The position numbers and the translations under genes were made by a program. DNA of 64,000 nucleotides from Bradyrhizobium aeschynomenes (GTDB lineage Bacteria; Pseudomonadota; Alphaproteobacteria; Rhizobiales; Xanthobacteraceae), in the NCBI RefSeq assembly GCF_013178945.1, contig NZ_JABFDM010000001.1, forward strand, positions 248,001 to 312,000. The letters are read 5' to 3'. The notes below the pieces were generated by a model that was not told the origin of the DNA, did no database searches, and saw only the letters and a program-made list of their open reading frames with translations. Shown piece by piece: positions 56,658 to 64,000 of this stretch. How positions within the stretch are numbered: position 1 is the first letter of the stretch; each line of letters opens with the position of its first letter.

Positions 56658-57650
56658 TTAAGGCGCAGTCGCGCGCGTCGCCAGATCGCAGATGGCTTTC
56701 ATGACCGCATCGCGGATGCCGGGGTCATAAAGATTGTGACCTGCGGCTTCGACGACACGGATTTCGGCGTCGCGCCAGGCCTCGGCGAGCCGCGCGGAGG
56801 TTGAGGGCGGGCAGAGCAGGTCGTAACGCCCCTGCACGATGATGCCGGGAATGCCGGCGAGTTTGGTCGCATCGCGAAGCAACTGGTCGGGCGCCATGAA
56901 GCTGTCCTGAGAAAAATAGTGCGCCTCCATGAACGGCGTCGCCGGCAGCGCGCTGCCGGAGCGGATGGCGAGCCGATCGAGATGGGCGCGCGCCGGCTTG
57001 ACCTCGGACAGCGCCCGCTCGGTGTCGTGCCAGGCGCGCGCGGCCGGGCCGTGGATGGCCGGATCAGGATCGAGGATGCGGCGGAAATAGGCCTCGCAGG
57101 GATTGGCGCGTTCGGTCTCCGGCAGCATCTCCAGGAAGTCGCGGTGGAGCGTGGGATGGAAGCGAGCCAAGGTCTCGCCGAACGCCATCTCCACCTCGGC
57201 GCGGGTGCCGAGAAAGGTCGCGCGCAGCACCAGCCCCGTTACGCGGTCCGGATGTGCCTGCGCATAGGCCAGCGCCAATGTCGCGCCCCACGAGCCGCCC
57301 GCGACGATCCACTTTTCGAAGCCGAACTTGGCGCGGATCGCCTCCATGTCGCCGATCAGATCGGGCAGGGTGTTGTTGTCGCGGCTGCGCGCGGGGCGCG
57401 AGCGGCCGGCGCCGCGCTGGTCGAACAGCACGGCATGGAAGCGCTCGGGGTCGAACAGGCGACGGTGATCCGGTTGGCAGCCGGAACCGGGGCCGCCGTG
57501 CAGATACACTGCGGGAATGCCACCGGCGCGGCCGCTGCTCTCGACATAGATCTGGTGCCCGCCGGAGACGTCAAGCCATTCCGAGGTCAGCGGCGCGAAC
57601 GGATCGCTGCTGCGGCGCGCGGAAGCGCGGCCGGCTTCGGCGTCAGGCAT
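56658..57650 (-). CDS. pip: Prolyl aminopeptidase-type alpha/beta hydrolase
   Basis: 330-residue alpha/beta hydrolase of the proline iminopeptidase family. HGGPGSGCQPDHRRLFDPERFHAVLFDQRGAGRS is the oxyanion-hole region, the nucleophile elbow is AGGSWGATLALAYAQAHP, the acid lies in IVQGRYDLLCPP and the base in AAGHNLYDPG. Family enzymes remove N-terminal proline from peptides. The start at 57650 overlaps the pqqE stop by 8 bases; the longer reading lies in pqqE. Its coupling to pqqE is unusual enough to suggest a role in or around PQQ synthesis, but it could simply be a passenger. Confidence 0.88.
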   Translation of the reverse strand: MPDAEAGRASARRSSDPFAPLTSEWLDVSGGHQIYVESSGRAGGIPAVYLHGGPGSGCQPDHRRLFDPERFHAVLFDQRGAGRSRPARSRDNNTLPDLIGDMEAIRAKFGFEKWIVAGGSWGATLALAYAQAHPDRVTGLVLRATFLGTRAEVEMAFGETLARFHPTLHRDFLEMLPETERANPCEAYFRRILDPDPAIHGPAARAWHDTERALSEVKPARAHLDRLAIRSGSALPATPFMEAHYFSQDSFMAPDQLLRDATKLAGIPGIIVQGRYDLLCPPSTSARLAEAWRDAEIRVVEAAGHNLYDPGIRDAVMKAICDLATRATAP

Positions 57651-58836
57651 CGTTGCTCTCGGGCGTGCCGCCGGCGAAGTTGCGATACAGGAAGCGGTCC
57701 TGGCCGGAGGCCGCATCGCGCTCGGCCTGCTTGAAGATGCTCTCGTGCAGCGGCGACAGGGTGCAGGCCGGGTCGGTATTGCCGGCGTCGCCGGTCAGCG
57801 CAAACGCCTGGCAGCGGCAGCCGCCGAAATCGATCTCGCGGAACTCGCAGCTCTTGCACGGCTCCTTCATCCAGCCGGTGCCGCGATAGCGGTTGAAGGC
57901 TTCCGAGTTCTGCCAGATCCAGGCGATCGAATTGTTCGACCGCACCGACATGAAGTCGAGCCCGGCGATGCTCTCGGCCGCATGACACGGCAGCACCTTG
58001 CCCGACGGTGAGATGTTGAAGAACTGTCGGCCCCAGCCGCCCATGCACTTCTTCGGCCGCAGCGCGTAGTAGTCCGGCACGACGTAGTCGATCGTCAGCG
58101 TGCCCTTCAGCCGCTCGCGCGCCTCTTCGACCAGACGATCGGTCTGTTCCAGCTGTTCGTAGGTCGGCATCAGGCTGGCGCGGTTCTTCAAGGCCCAGCC
58201 GTAGTACTGAACGTTGGCGACCTCGAGCCGGTCGGCGTCGAGATCGACCGCCATCTGGATGATGTCGGGCAACTGATGCAGGTTCTGCCGGTGCATCACG
58301 GCGTTGACCGTCAGCGGCAGATCGAGCTCCCTGGTCCAGCGCGCCACTTCGAGCTTCTTGGCGTGACCGCCCTTGTAGCCGCCGACGCGGTCGGCGACTC
58401 CCGGCTCGTTGCCCTGGAAGCTGATCTGCACGTGGCACAGCCCGGCGTCGGCCAGCTCCTTCAGCCGCTCGCGCGTCAGCAGCACCGCCGAAGTGATGAG
58501 GTTGGTGTAGAGCCCGACATCATTGGCGTGCTGCACCAGCTCGACGATGTCCTTGCGCGCGGTCGGTTCGCCGCCGGAGAAATGCACCTGCAGCACGCCG
58601 ATCTCGGCGAGTTCGGACAGCACCTTCTTCCATTCGGCTGTCGTCAGCTCCTGTCCAGCGCGATCGAGCTCCAGCGGGTTGGAGCAATAGGGGCATTGCA
58701 GCGGGCAGCGATGCGTGAGTTCGAGCAGCACCGCGAGCGGAATGCCGTAGGTCTCGGCGACCGAGCCGCGGCGCTCCAGCACGGCGATGCCATCATTGCT
58801 GTCGATCTGCGGTGATGTGTCGGTCAGTTCGGTCAT
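57643..58836 (-). CDS. pqqE: PqqA peptide cyclase (radical SAM)
   Basis: 397-residue radical SAM enzyme that forms the Glu-Tyr carbon-carbon bond in PqqA, the first committed step of PQQ synthesis. The cluster motif is CPLQCPYC (CxxxCxxC) within LELTHRCPLQCPYCSNPLEL. HFSGGEPTARKDI is the SAM-binding GGE region. The C-terminal SPASM-type cysteines are in KKCMGGWGRQFFN, CKSCEFREIDFGGCRCQAF and DPAC. The ATG overlaps the pqqD stop by four bases. Confidence 0.96.
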   Translation of the reverse strand: MTELTDTSPQIDSNDGIAVLERRGSVAETYGIPLAVLLELTHRCPLQCPYCSNPLELDRAGQELTTAEWKKVLSELAEIGVLQVHFSGGEPTARKDIVELVQHANDVGLYTNLITSAVLLTRERLKELADAGLCHVQISFQGNEPGVADRVGGYKGGHAKKLEVARWTRELDLPLTVNAVMHRQNLHQLPDIIQMAVDLDADRLEVANVQYYGWALKNRASLMPTYEQLEQTDRLVEEARERLKGTLTIDYVVPDYYALRPKKCMGGWGRQFFNISPSGKVLPCHAAESIAGLDFMSVRSNNSIAWIWQNSEAFNRYRGTGWMKEPCKSCEFREIDFGGCRCQAFALTGDAGNTDPACTLSPLHESIFKQAERDAASGQDRFLYRNFAGGTPESNDA

Positions 58837-59141
58837 GATGTGGTCTCCCGAACCTCGGTGAGAAAGCCCTTGTCGGCGAGATCCTGCAGCATCGCCACGA
58901 CGTCGGTCGCGATGACGTCGCGCGGCGCCGCGTATTTCGCCGCGAGCTCGTCGATGATGCCGGCGACGCTGCGCGCGCCGTCGCACAGCTTCAGCACCTC
59001 GACCGCGATCTCATCCGGCGCCAGCACCCGCTCCGGCGCCAGGATCACCCAGACCTGCCGCGTCTCGTCATACTTCAGCTTGGTATGCCGCGGCAGCACC
59101 ACGCGGCTGGTTTCGGTGACCTGGATGTGACGCGGAGCCAT
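58833..59141 (-). CDS. pqqD: PQQ biosynthesis peptide chaperone PqqD
   Basis: 102-residue protein that binds PqqA and delivers it to PqqE. The wing-type core LKYDETRQVWVILAPERVLAPDEIAVEVLKLCDG is the conserved PqqD (RRE) domain. I start it at MAPRHIQVTETS; a longer reading extends into the interspersed repeat upstream and is artefactual. The ribosome site is weak, which, together with the 246-base hairpin-rich gap after pqqC, raises the question of how it is translated. Confidence 0.94.
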   Translation of the reverse strand: MAPRHIQVTETSRVVLPRHTKLKYDETRQVWVILAPERVLAPDEIAVEVLKLCDGARSVAGIIDELAAKYAAPRDVIATDVVAMLQDLADKGFLTEVRETTS

Positions 59142-59200
59142 GGCGGGGTCTCTAAATAGCGACGGGTGCGTTCGGTCCGATGCTCCGGCATCGGCGGTCC

Positions 59201-59352
59201 CCACCCTCCCCTGGAGGGGGAGGGTCGTTGCGCATCGCTTGCGATGCGCAACGGGGTGGGGTGATCTTTCCACGCGCACCACGGCTGGTGGCTTCACCCC
59301 ACCCCGCCTCGCGCTTCGCGCGATGCGACCCTCCCCCTCCAGGGGAGGGTGG
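59201..59352. repeat. Large inverted repeat (family D) between pqqC and pqqD
   Basis: Perfect 27-base inverted arms at 59201-59227 and 59326-59352 (each begins or ends with the CCACCCTCCCC/GGGGAGGGTGG block) enclose a perfect 12-bp hairpin GTTGCGCATCGC-TT-GCGATGCGCAAC (59227-59252), and a second 12-bp arm pair GGGGTGGGGTGA/TCACCCCACCCC (59253-59264, 59294-59305). In the pqq mRNA this would fold into a strong cruciform-like structure. Confidence 0.9.
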
Positions 59353-59387
59353 CACCGGTGTTGCTGAGAAAGCCGCGAACAACACGA

Positions 59388-60167
59388 TCATCCCTCCTTC
59401 GGCACGAACGCGCCCGGCGGGATGTGGCCCTCGACATAGGCGTGATACAGCGCGTCGAGCTGCACCCACAGCACGTTGGTCTTGAAGATCAGCGCGTTGC
59501 AGACGGCGGCGCGCTGCTCCGGCGTGGTGGCGTGCTCCTTGACGTAGTGCAGGGCGAAGTTGGCGTCGCGCGGCGCCTGGGTGAGGCGGCGCTTGAAGTA
59601 GCTCATCGTGTCGTTGTTGACGAAATTGTAGTGCTCGAGCATGCCGGAGATGCGCTCCTCGTGAATGCTCGGCGCGAACAGCTCGGTCAGCGACGAGGCG
59701 ATCGCCTCCAGCGGCGAGCGGTCACGGCAGAAATGCACATAGGCCTCCACCGCGAAGCGCGTCGCCGGCAGGATGCCTTCGGTGGATTCCACATAGGCCG
59801 TATCGAGGCCGAGGCCCTCGGTCAGCTTGATCCAGCGCTCGATGCCGCCCTCGCTGCCGACGTCGCCATCATGATCCTCGATGCGGTGCCGCCATTCCAG
59901 CCGCGTGGCGCGGTCGCGGAAGCGGGTCATCACCATCGCGTCCTTCAGCGGGATCGTCGACTGGTAGTAGTAGCGGTTCAGCGCCCAGGCCTGGACCTGG
60001 CCCTTGTTCAGCTTGCCGCCGTGCAGCAGCTTATGGAACGGGTGATGATTGTGATAGCGCGTCGCCCCGATGTGGCGCAGCGCGGCTTCCAGTTCGCTCG
60101 CATTGTTCAGCGTGACGCCGCGGCCGATCGACAGCGCCGTCATTCCGCTCAGATTGACCTCACTCAC
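59388..60167 (-). CDS. pqqC: Pyrroloquinoline-quinone synthase PqqC
   Basis: 259-residue cofactor-free oxidase that carries out the final ring closure and oxidation to PQQ. The all-helical haem-oxygenase-like fold is recognisable from ATRYHNHHPFHKLLHGGKLNKGQVQAWALNRYYYQSTIPLKDA and HYVKEHATTPEQRAA. The active-site histidines and arginines of that region are present. Its ATG overlaps the pqqB stop by four bases. Confidence 0.96.
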   Translation of the reverse strand: MSEVNLSGMTALSIGRGVTLNNASELEAALRHIGATRYHNHHPFHKLLHGGKLNKGQVQAWALNRYYYQSTIPLKDAMVMTRFRDRATRLEWRHRIEDHDGDVGSEGGIERWIKLTEGLGLDTAYVESTEGILPATRFAVEAYVHFCRDRSPLEAIASSLTELFAPSIHEERISGMLEHYNFVNNDTMSYFKRRLTQAPRDANFALHYVKEHATTPEQRAAVCNALIFKTNVLWVQLDALYHAYVEGHIPPGAFVPKEG

Positions 60168-61093
60168 AGTACGATCTCCATCCCTTCAGCGGGGATTTCC
60201 CATCCCTCGCGTTCCAACGTTTGCCGCTCGGGTGAGGCGTGCAGCCACGCCGGATTGGAGTTGTTGATGTGCAGGAAGATCTTCCTGCCGATCCCGAGGT
60301 CCGCCAGTTGCTTGATCGCGCCGCTTTCTCCGGACATCGCGATATGTCCCATGCTCTGCCCGGTCTTGTTGCCGAGTCCGGCCTGGATCATCTCGTCATC
60401 GCGCCACACCGTGCCGTCGAACAGCACCAGCGGCGCGCCTTTCAATCTCGTTTTCAAGTCAAAGTCGACGTCGGCGCAGGCGGCGATGACGTAGGCATAT
60501 TGCCCGCTGTCGACGTCCTCGATCCTCAAGCCGAGCGTGTCGCCGGTGGAGGAGCTGCCGCCGGGATGCTGCTTGTCGCGCAGATACCAGGCGCTGGTGC
60601 CGGACACGGCGAAGGCGGTGATCTCCAGTCCCGACGGCGTGCCGTCCTGCAGCAAGGGGCGGAACGGAACGTCGATCACGATCGGCACGCGCTTGACTGT
60701 CTCCTCCTTCAGCACATCGAAGATGTTGTTGGAGCGGAGGATCGCAAGCACCTTGGGGTGCGCATGGATCGAAAAAGGCGAGCTCTCGCGCATCGACAAC
60801 AGCCCCGTGACCGCATCGATCTCGCCATTGGTGAGGATCACGCCCGCGATCGGGCTGTGGCGCAACGCACCCGGCTTCGGATGCAGCTGCGGCGTCTGGG
60901 TCACCTGCTGGCGCAGGTCCGGCGAGGCGTTGATCAGGAACCAGTTGGCGCCATCGGCGCTGACGGCGACCGAGGCTTGGCTGTTGCGGATCTCGGGATG
61001 TGAGGTGCGCGCGGCGCGGCACACGGCGCAGCCGCAATTCCACTGCGGGACTCCGCCGCCCGCGGCGGCGCCCAGGACGACGAGGCGAAGCAT
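60164..61093 (-). CDS. pqqB: PQQ biosynthesis protein PqqB
   Basis: 309-residue metallo-beta-lactamase-fold protein, proposed to hydroxylate a PqqE product. The start RLVVLGAAAGGGVPQWNCGCAVCRAAR contains the structural zinc cysteines, and the ending KIFLHINNSNPAWLHASPERQTLEREGWEI is conserved. The gap of 211 bases to pqqA contains complementary arms GAGGGTGGG/CCCACCCTC (61189-61197 and 61249-61257) that may limit read-through from pqqA to the rest of the operon. Confidence 0.95.
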   Translation of the reverse strand: MLRLVVLGAAAGGGVPQWNCGCAVCRAARTSHPEIRNSQASVAVSADGANWFLINASPDLRQQVTQTPQLHPKPGALRHSPIAGVILTNGEIDAVTGLLSMRESSPFSIHAHPKVLAILRSNNIFDVLKEETVKRVPIVIDVPFRPLLQDGTPSGLEITAFAVSGTSAWYLRDKQHPGGSSSTGDTLGLRIEDVDSGQYAYVIAACADVDFDLKTRLKGAPLVLFDGTVWRDDEMIQAGLGNKTGQSMGHIAMSGESGAIKQLADLGIGRKIFLHINNSNPAWLHASPERQTLEREGWEIPAEGMEIVL

Positions 61094-61304
61094 GAGCCGT
61101 CTCCTGGAATTCAGCTGTGGTGACGCACGCGATTACCAGCGGCAGCACGACCGGCAGTCAGGACGACTGGCAGGTCAAAGAAGGTGACGAGGGTGGGACA
61201 TCGGATCTGCCGCAAGAGACCTGCGCATGGGCCGCGCGATCGCTGATCCCCACCCTCAAGCGTCGACGTCCTGATCGGCGAGACCGGGACGTCACACCCG
61301 CGAA

Positions 61305-61385
61305 TTATTTGCGAGCGGCGCAGGCATACATGTTGATTTCCATGCCGACCGGCACTTCAACGATCTTCGGTGCTTTCCAGGCCAT
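61305..61385 (-). CDS. pqqA: PQQ precursor peptide PqqA
   Basis: 26-residue ribosomal precursor of PQQ. The sequence contains MAWKAPKIVEVPVGMEINMY and ends ACAARK; E16 and Y20 in the ExxxY spacing are the residues cross-linked by PqqE. GGAGAGG lies shortly before the ATG (read on the minus strand). The gene is too short for usual ORF cut-offs but is certain in this context. Confidence 0.95.
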   Translation of the reverse strand: MAWKAPKIVEVPVGMEINMYACAARK

Positions 61386-61688
61386 TGTCCTCTCCTTCAA
61401 GATGGGACGGTTATCGTCCTCAGCATTAAACTACCGTGCTACGAAAAGTTCGCCAGTGGAATCTTTTTGTTTGAGCCTCTCAGGCCTGCTTATTGCAGTG
61501 CGAAGTCGCAAGCGCGAATTGCTGTCGTTTTCGCCGGATTGAGCCGCGAAAACAACGAATTCGTGATCGATGGCTTCGCAACGCCGTCCTGTTCCGCCAT
61601 TAGCCTTCGGTGGAATGGGCTGGATAAAGCAGTTGTGAGACGTTCGAGACTTCAAAATCCCAGCGTGTGACCCCATTGGAAGCTGACG
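61386..61688. other. Divergent region between pqqA and the DUF6894 gene
   Basis: 303 bases, AT-richer than average, holding promoters for both directions. I see no exact EcfG pair and no clear operator. The minus-strand ORF that covers part of it has no coding features. Confidence 0.4.
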
Positions 61689-61946
61689 ATGCCTAGATAT
61701 TTCTTCAACACACGGATCGGCGAGGAACTGGTCTCCGACACCGACGGCGAAGTGCTGCGCAACCCCGATCGCGCCTGGGAAGTGGCGCGCGACATGATCA
61801 AGGAATTGCTGCGCACCGAAGGTGGCAATGCAGCGTTGATGACCGCCGTCATCGAGGTCACCGACGAGGATGGCGAGATCGTGCTGGAGTTTCCGTTCTC
61901 CGAGGCGATCTTCAACATGCCCGCGCAATCGATGACGCGCCATTGA
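61689..61946 (+). CDS. DUF6894-type small protein
   Basis: 85-residue protein with the pattern MPRYFFNTRIGEELVSDTDGEVLRNPDRAWEVARDMIKELL, then an EVTDEDGEIVLEFPFSEAI end, typical of the DUF6894 family common in Bradyrhizobium and Methylobacterium. The function is unknown; genes often occur in several copies and near stress loci. It is divergent from the pqq operon. Confidence 0.8.
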   Translation: MPRYFFNTRIGEELVSDTDGEVLRNPDRAWEVARDMIKELLRTEGGNAALMTAVIEVTDEDGEIVLEFPFSEAIFNMPAQSMTRH

Positions 61947-62040
61947 GCGCGCGTAGGCGCGGAGAGGCTGCTCAGTTCGGCGTTGCCGCGGATCGAACGG
62001 GCTGAGGTGGGGCGCCGCGCCCGCTGATGGCGCGTCGGGC

Positions 62041-62475
62041 TCAGACCGAATGCCGGGGACGCACGAGATCGCCGCGCGTGCTCGCGATCCCCATCTCGAA
62101 GCTGTCGGCGATGCGCCGCGCCCGGATGATGAAGAGTTCCGCGAGATCGGGCGCGAACAGGTCCCTGGCCGTCGCCTCGAACAACTCCAGCCAGCGGTCG
62201 AAATGCGTGCCCTGCAAGTCCAGCAACAGATGCGGCCGCATCGGTGCGCCGCTGTAGCGGCCGGTCTTCAGGAACATCGACGACCAGAAATCGCTGATCT
62301 TGTCGATATGCTCGTCCCAATCCTCGACCGTGCGGTTGAAGATCGGGCCGATCAACTCGTCCTCGCGCGCGCGGCCGTAGAAGGTCTGGACGAGAAGGTG
62401 GATCGAGGAATCGTCGAGTTCCGGATGTTGAACCGCAAGGGGATGGCGGTCGGGCCGGGCGGCGGGCATGCTCAT
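62041..62475 (-). CDS. Group III truncated haemoglobin
   Basis: 144-residue globin of the 2/2 class. The TFYGRAREDELIGPIFN block, ISDFWSSMFLKTGRYSGAPMRPHLLL and the proximal-histidine region THFDRWLELFEATARDLF match group III proteins. They bind O2 and NO and are thought to help with NO or peroxide handling. I start it at MSMPAARPD (62475); the longer reading runs into a repeat. Confidence 0.9.
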   Translation of the reverse strand: MSMPAARPDRHPLAVQHPELDDSSIHLLVQTFYGRAREDELIGPIFNRTVEDWDEHIDKISDFWSSMFLKTGRYSGAPMRPHLLLDLQGTHFDRWLELFEATARDLFAPDLAELFIIRARRIADSFEMGIASTRGDLVRPRHSV

Positions 62476-62529
62476 GGCGCTGTATATAGGGAGAAAGAGC
62501 GCCGATGGAAAGGCCGCGCCGCAGCGGTC

Positions 62530-62668
62530 CTCGTGGTTCGAGACGCGCCGAAGACGGCGCTCCTCACCATCAGGGTAAACAGTGCGGTGTGCGGAGAGTA
62601 GTCCTCGCCGCACATTCCGCCCTCATCCTGAGGAGCGCGCCCTCGGGCGCGCGTCTCGAAGGATGGCC
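62530..62668. repeat. Interspersed double-hairpin repeat, family A copy 4
   Basis: Here the order is inverted: a reverse unit first (GGTTCGAGACGCGCCG, AAGA, CGGCGCTCCTCACCATCAGG) and then a forward unit (CATCCTGAGGAGCGCGCCC, TC, GGGCGCGCGTCTCGAAGGATGG). The intervening 60 bases are unrelated to other copies. Confidence 0.8.
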
Positions 62669-62694
62669 ACAAGCTCGGTCTCTCCACCCGCCGC

Positions 62695-63798
62695 TCATGG
62701 GAGGCTGACGAATTCCACCCAGTTCGGCTTCTTGCCGACGGCGTAGGACTTCACCTTCTCCAGCGCGCCGCTCGTGGCATCGATCCGATACACCGTCATG
62801 CCGTTCGACACCTCGCCGACGGCGGCGAGATGACGCCCTGTGGGGTCGATGGCGAAGCCGCGCGGCTGGGTCTCGGTCGGCACGCTGCCAATCACGGTCA
62901 CGCGCCCGCTCGCCGCATCGATCTTGAATGCGGCCAAGGTGTTGGAGCCGCGCTCGGAAGTGTAGAGGAATGTCCCGTCAGGCGTTGCATGAAGATCGGC
63001 CGCCCAAGGCTTGCCGGTGAAACCCGGGGGCAGGGTGGTGATGCGCTGCTGCTCGCGCCAAGTACCTTTGTCAGCGTCGTAGGCGTAGACTGCAAGATCC
63101 GCGTTGAGCTCGTGCAGCAGATAGATGAACTTGCCGTTCGGGTGGAAGATGAAGTGCCGCGGGCCTGACTTCTCCGGCGTCTTCACCGTCCGCGCGTCCT
63201 TGGCCGTCAGCGTGCCCGTTGCCGCATCGAAGGCGAAGCCGAGCACCTGGTCGGAGCCGAGATTGGTCGCGAACACGAAGCGGTTGTCGGGTGAGGGCAG
63301 GATGGCATGGGCGTTCAGTCCGGTCGGGATCACCTGGCTCGGTGCTCCGACCACGCCATTCGCCTGCAGCGGATTCACCGCCACCTTGTTGCCGCCATAG
63401 GAGGCGCTGAACAGCACCTTGCCGGTGCGGTCGAAGGCGATGTTGGCCATGCTGTCGGCGAGCGGTCCGTTGCCGATGTGGGTGAGCTGGCCCGTCTTGC
63501 CGTCGATCGCGAAGCTCTCCGCCTGGAAAGGCTGCGAGCGGACGCCGGCGACCAGCACGCGTCTGTCCGGGCTGATCGCGAGCGGGGTCGACGAGCCCGG
63601 CTTCTCGACGCCTGCGAACGCCGCCGTCTGCACCAGGGTCATCTCGCCGGTCGTTGCATCGAACTTGAACACGCTGATGTCGTTGCTGTCGGCATTGCCG
63701 ACATAGGCGTAGGTCTCGGCAGAGACCGCGCGCGGCGCAAGCGTGGCCGCGGCGGCGAGGACGAATGTTGCGGCCATGATGGTGCCCGATCTGATCAT
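62695..63798 (-). CDS. Secreted lactonase-type seven-bladed beta-propeller
   Basis: 367-residue protein with an N-terminal signal peptide (TIMAATFVLAAAATLAPRAVSA, likely cleaved before ETYAYVG). The repeated FDATTG/IDGKTGQL/FDAATGTL motifs mark the blades of a PF10282 lactonase-like propeller, as in the YbhE 6-phosphogluconolactonase. Because it is exported, a cytoplasmic phosphogluconolactonase role is unlikely; an extracytoplasmic sugar-lactone or quinoprotein-linked function is possible, and PQQ genes lie nearby. Nothing more specific can be said. Confidence 0.85.
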   Translation of the reverse strand: MIRSGTIMAATFVLAAAATLAPRAVSAETYAYVGNADSNDISVFKFDATTGEMTLVQTAAFAGVEKPGSSTPLAISPDRRVLVAGVRSQPFQAESFAIDGKTGQLTHIGNGPLADSMANIAFDRTGKVLFSASYGGNKVAVNPLQANGVVGAPSQVIPTGLNAHAILPSPDNRFVFATNLGSDQVLGFAFDAATGTLTAKDARTVKTPEKSGPRHFIFHPNGKFIYLLHELNADLAVYAYDADKGTWREQQRITTLPPGFTGKPWAADLHATPDGTFLYTSERGSNTLAAFKIDAASGRVTVIGSVPTETQPRGFAIDPTGRHLAAVGEVSNGMTVYRIDATSGALEKVKSYAVGKKPNWVEFVSLP

Positions 63799-63980
63799 GT
63801 GTTTCCCCCTTTGTGATGTTGTTGGTCGAGGTCTTAAAGTCGTTTGTCAGGCTTGACCAAGCCTGTTTCCGGATCGATCGATGCAGGACGGGTATTGATC
63901 GATCCGCGCTGTCGATCGGGCAGTCAGTCCGTCGTCGGCGACGGCTCCTCGCCACACTTCGCGAGGCCAGTTTGTTTCTC

Positions 63981-64000
63981 CGTCATGCCCGGGCGTGACC
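63981..64000. repeat. Family B repeat, partial at window edge
   Basis: CGTCATGCCCGGGCGTGACC matches the first half-hairpin of family B and continues beyond the window. The region 63799-63980 contains the lactonase gene's upstream sequence and nothing else recognised. Confidence 0.6.

Noticed and set aside
59142..59297. N-terminal extension of PqqD
   Set aside because: The extension is encoded by the family D repeat; PqqD homologues begin near MAPRHIQV.

Overview
The window looks like chromosomal DNA of a Bradyrhizobium-type alphaproteobacterium (Nitrobacteraceae, Hyphomicrobiales). The evidence is high GC, G/C-ending codons, a Ku/LigD repair pair, a fused transaldolase/glucose-6-phosphate isomerase, a RegB/RegA pair, EcfG-type promoter motifs (GGAAC-N16/17-CGTT), and hairpin-rich interspersed repeats of the kind common in these genomes. 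The assignment is inference from content; there is no rRNA, tRNA, CRISPR array, complete insertion sequence or phage in the window.

Layout. 1-3799: end of an acyl-CoA synthetase-type ligase, an AEC transporter and an orphan TPP enzyme. 4157-12573: an MHS-type MFS transporter divergent from cyoABCD (bo3-type quinol oxidase), a SURF1 gene and a RegB/RegA (ActS/ActR) redox two-component pair; a 19-bp perfect palindrome sits in the divergent promoter region. 12790-18485: a lysine-rich DUF6496 protein, Ku, LigD (PE-ligase-polymerase order), a DUF3309 mini-membrane protein and a PHA-granule-type protein. 18486-34728: a minus-strand operon treS/maltokinase-glgB-glgX-treZ-treY divergent from malQ and a GH15 enzyme. 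34754-42279: a pentose-phosphate operon tal-pgi, gnd, zwf, pgl-gntK, HAD phosphatase, with two gene fusions. 43279-48259: prkA-yeaH-spoVR. 48285-56506: a VOC protein, a DUF3754 protein, a three-gene 2-oxoacid:ferredoxin/NAD(P) oxidoreductase operon and an EthD-like protein. 56658-61385: pqqABCDE plus a prolyl aminopeptidase-type hydrolase. 61689-64000: a DUF6894 protein, a group III truncated haemoglobin and a periplasmic lactonase-type beta-propeller.

How it fits together. Much of the window concerns carbon storage, trehalose, NADPH supply and stress survival. Good EcfG-type promoter matches lie in front of ku, malQ and prkA, suggesting that end joining, glucan metabolism and the PrkA/YeaH/SpoVR system belong to the general stress response here. 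The pentose-phosphate operon links to glucan breakdown through glucose-6-phosphate. The quinol oxidase, RegBA and PQQ (cofactor of periplasmic dehydrogenases feeding the quinone pool) form a second, respiratory theme.

The most unusual signals are regulatory rather than new enzymes. A textbook intrinsic terminator (10-bp perfect stem, then 7 T) lies inside the prkA coding sequence, spelled with codons that are rare in this genome. Several families of interspersed double-hairpin repeats change sequence from copy to copy while keeping complementarity. One repeat interrupts the pqq operon between pqqC and pqqD, and another lies between the alpha and beta genes of the 2-oxoacid oxidoreductase.
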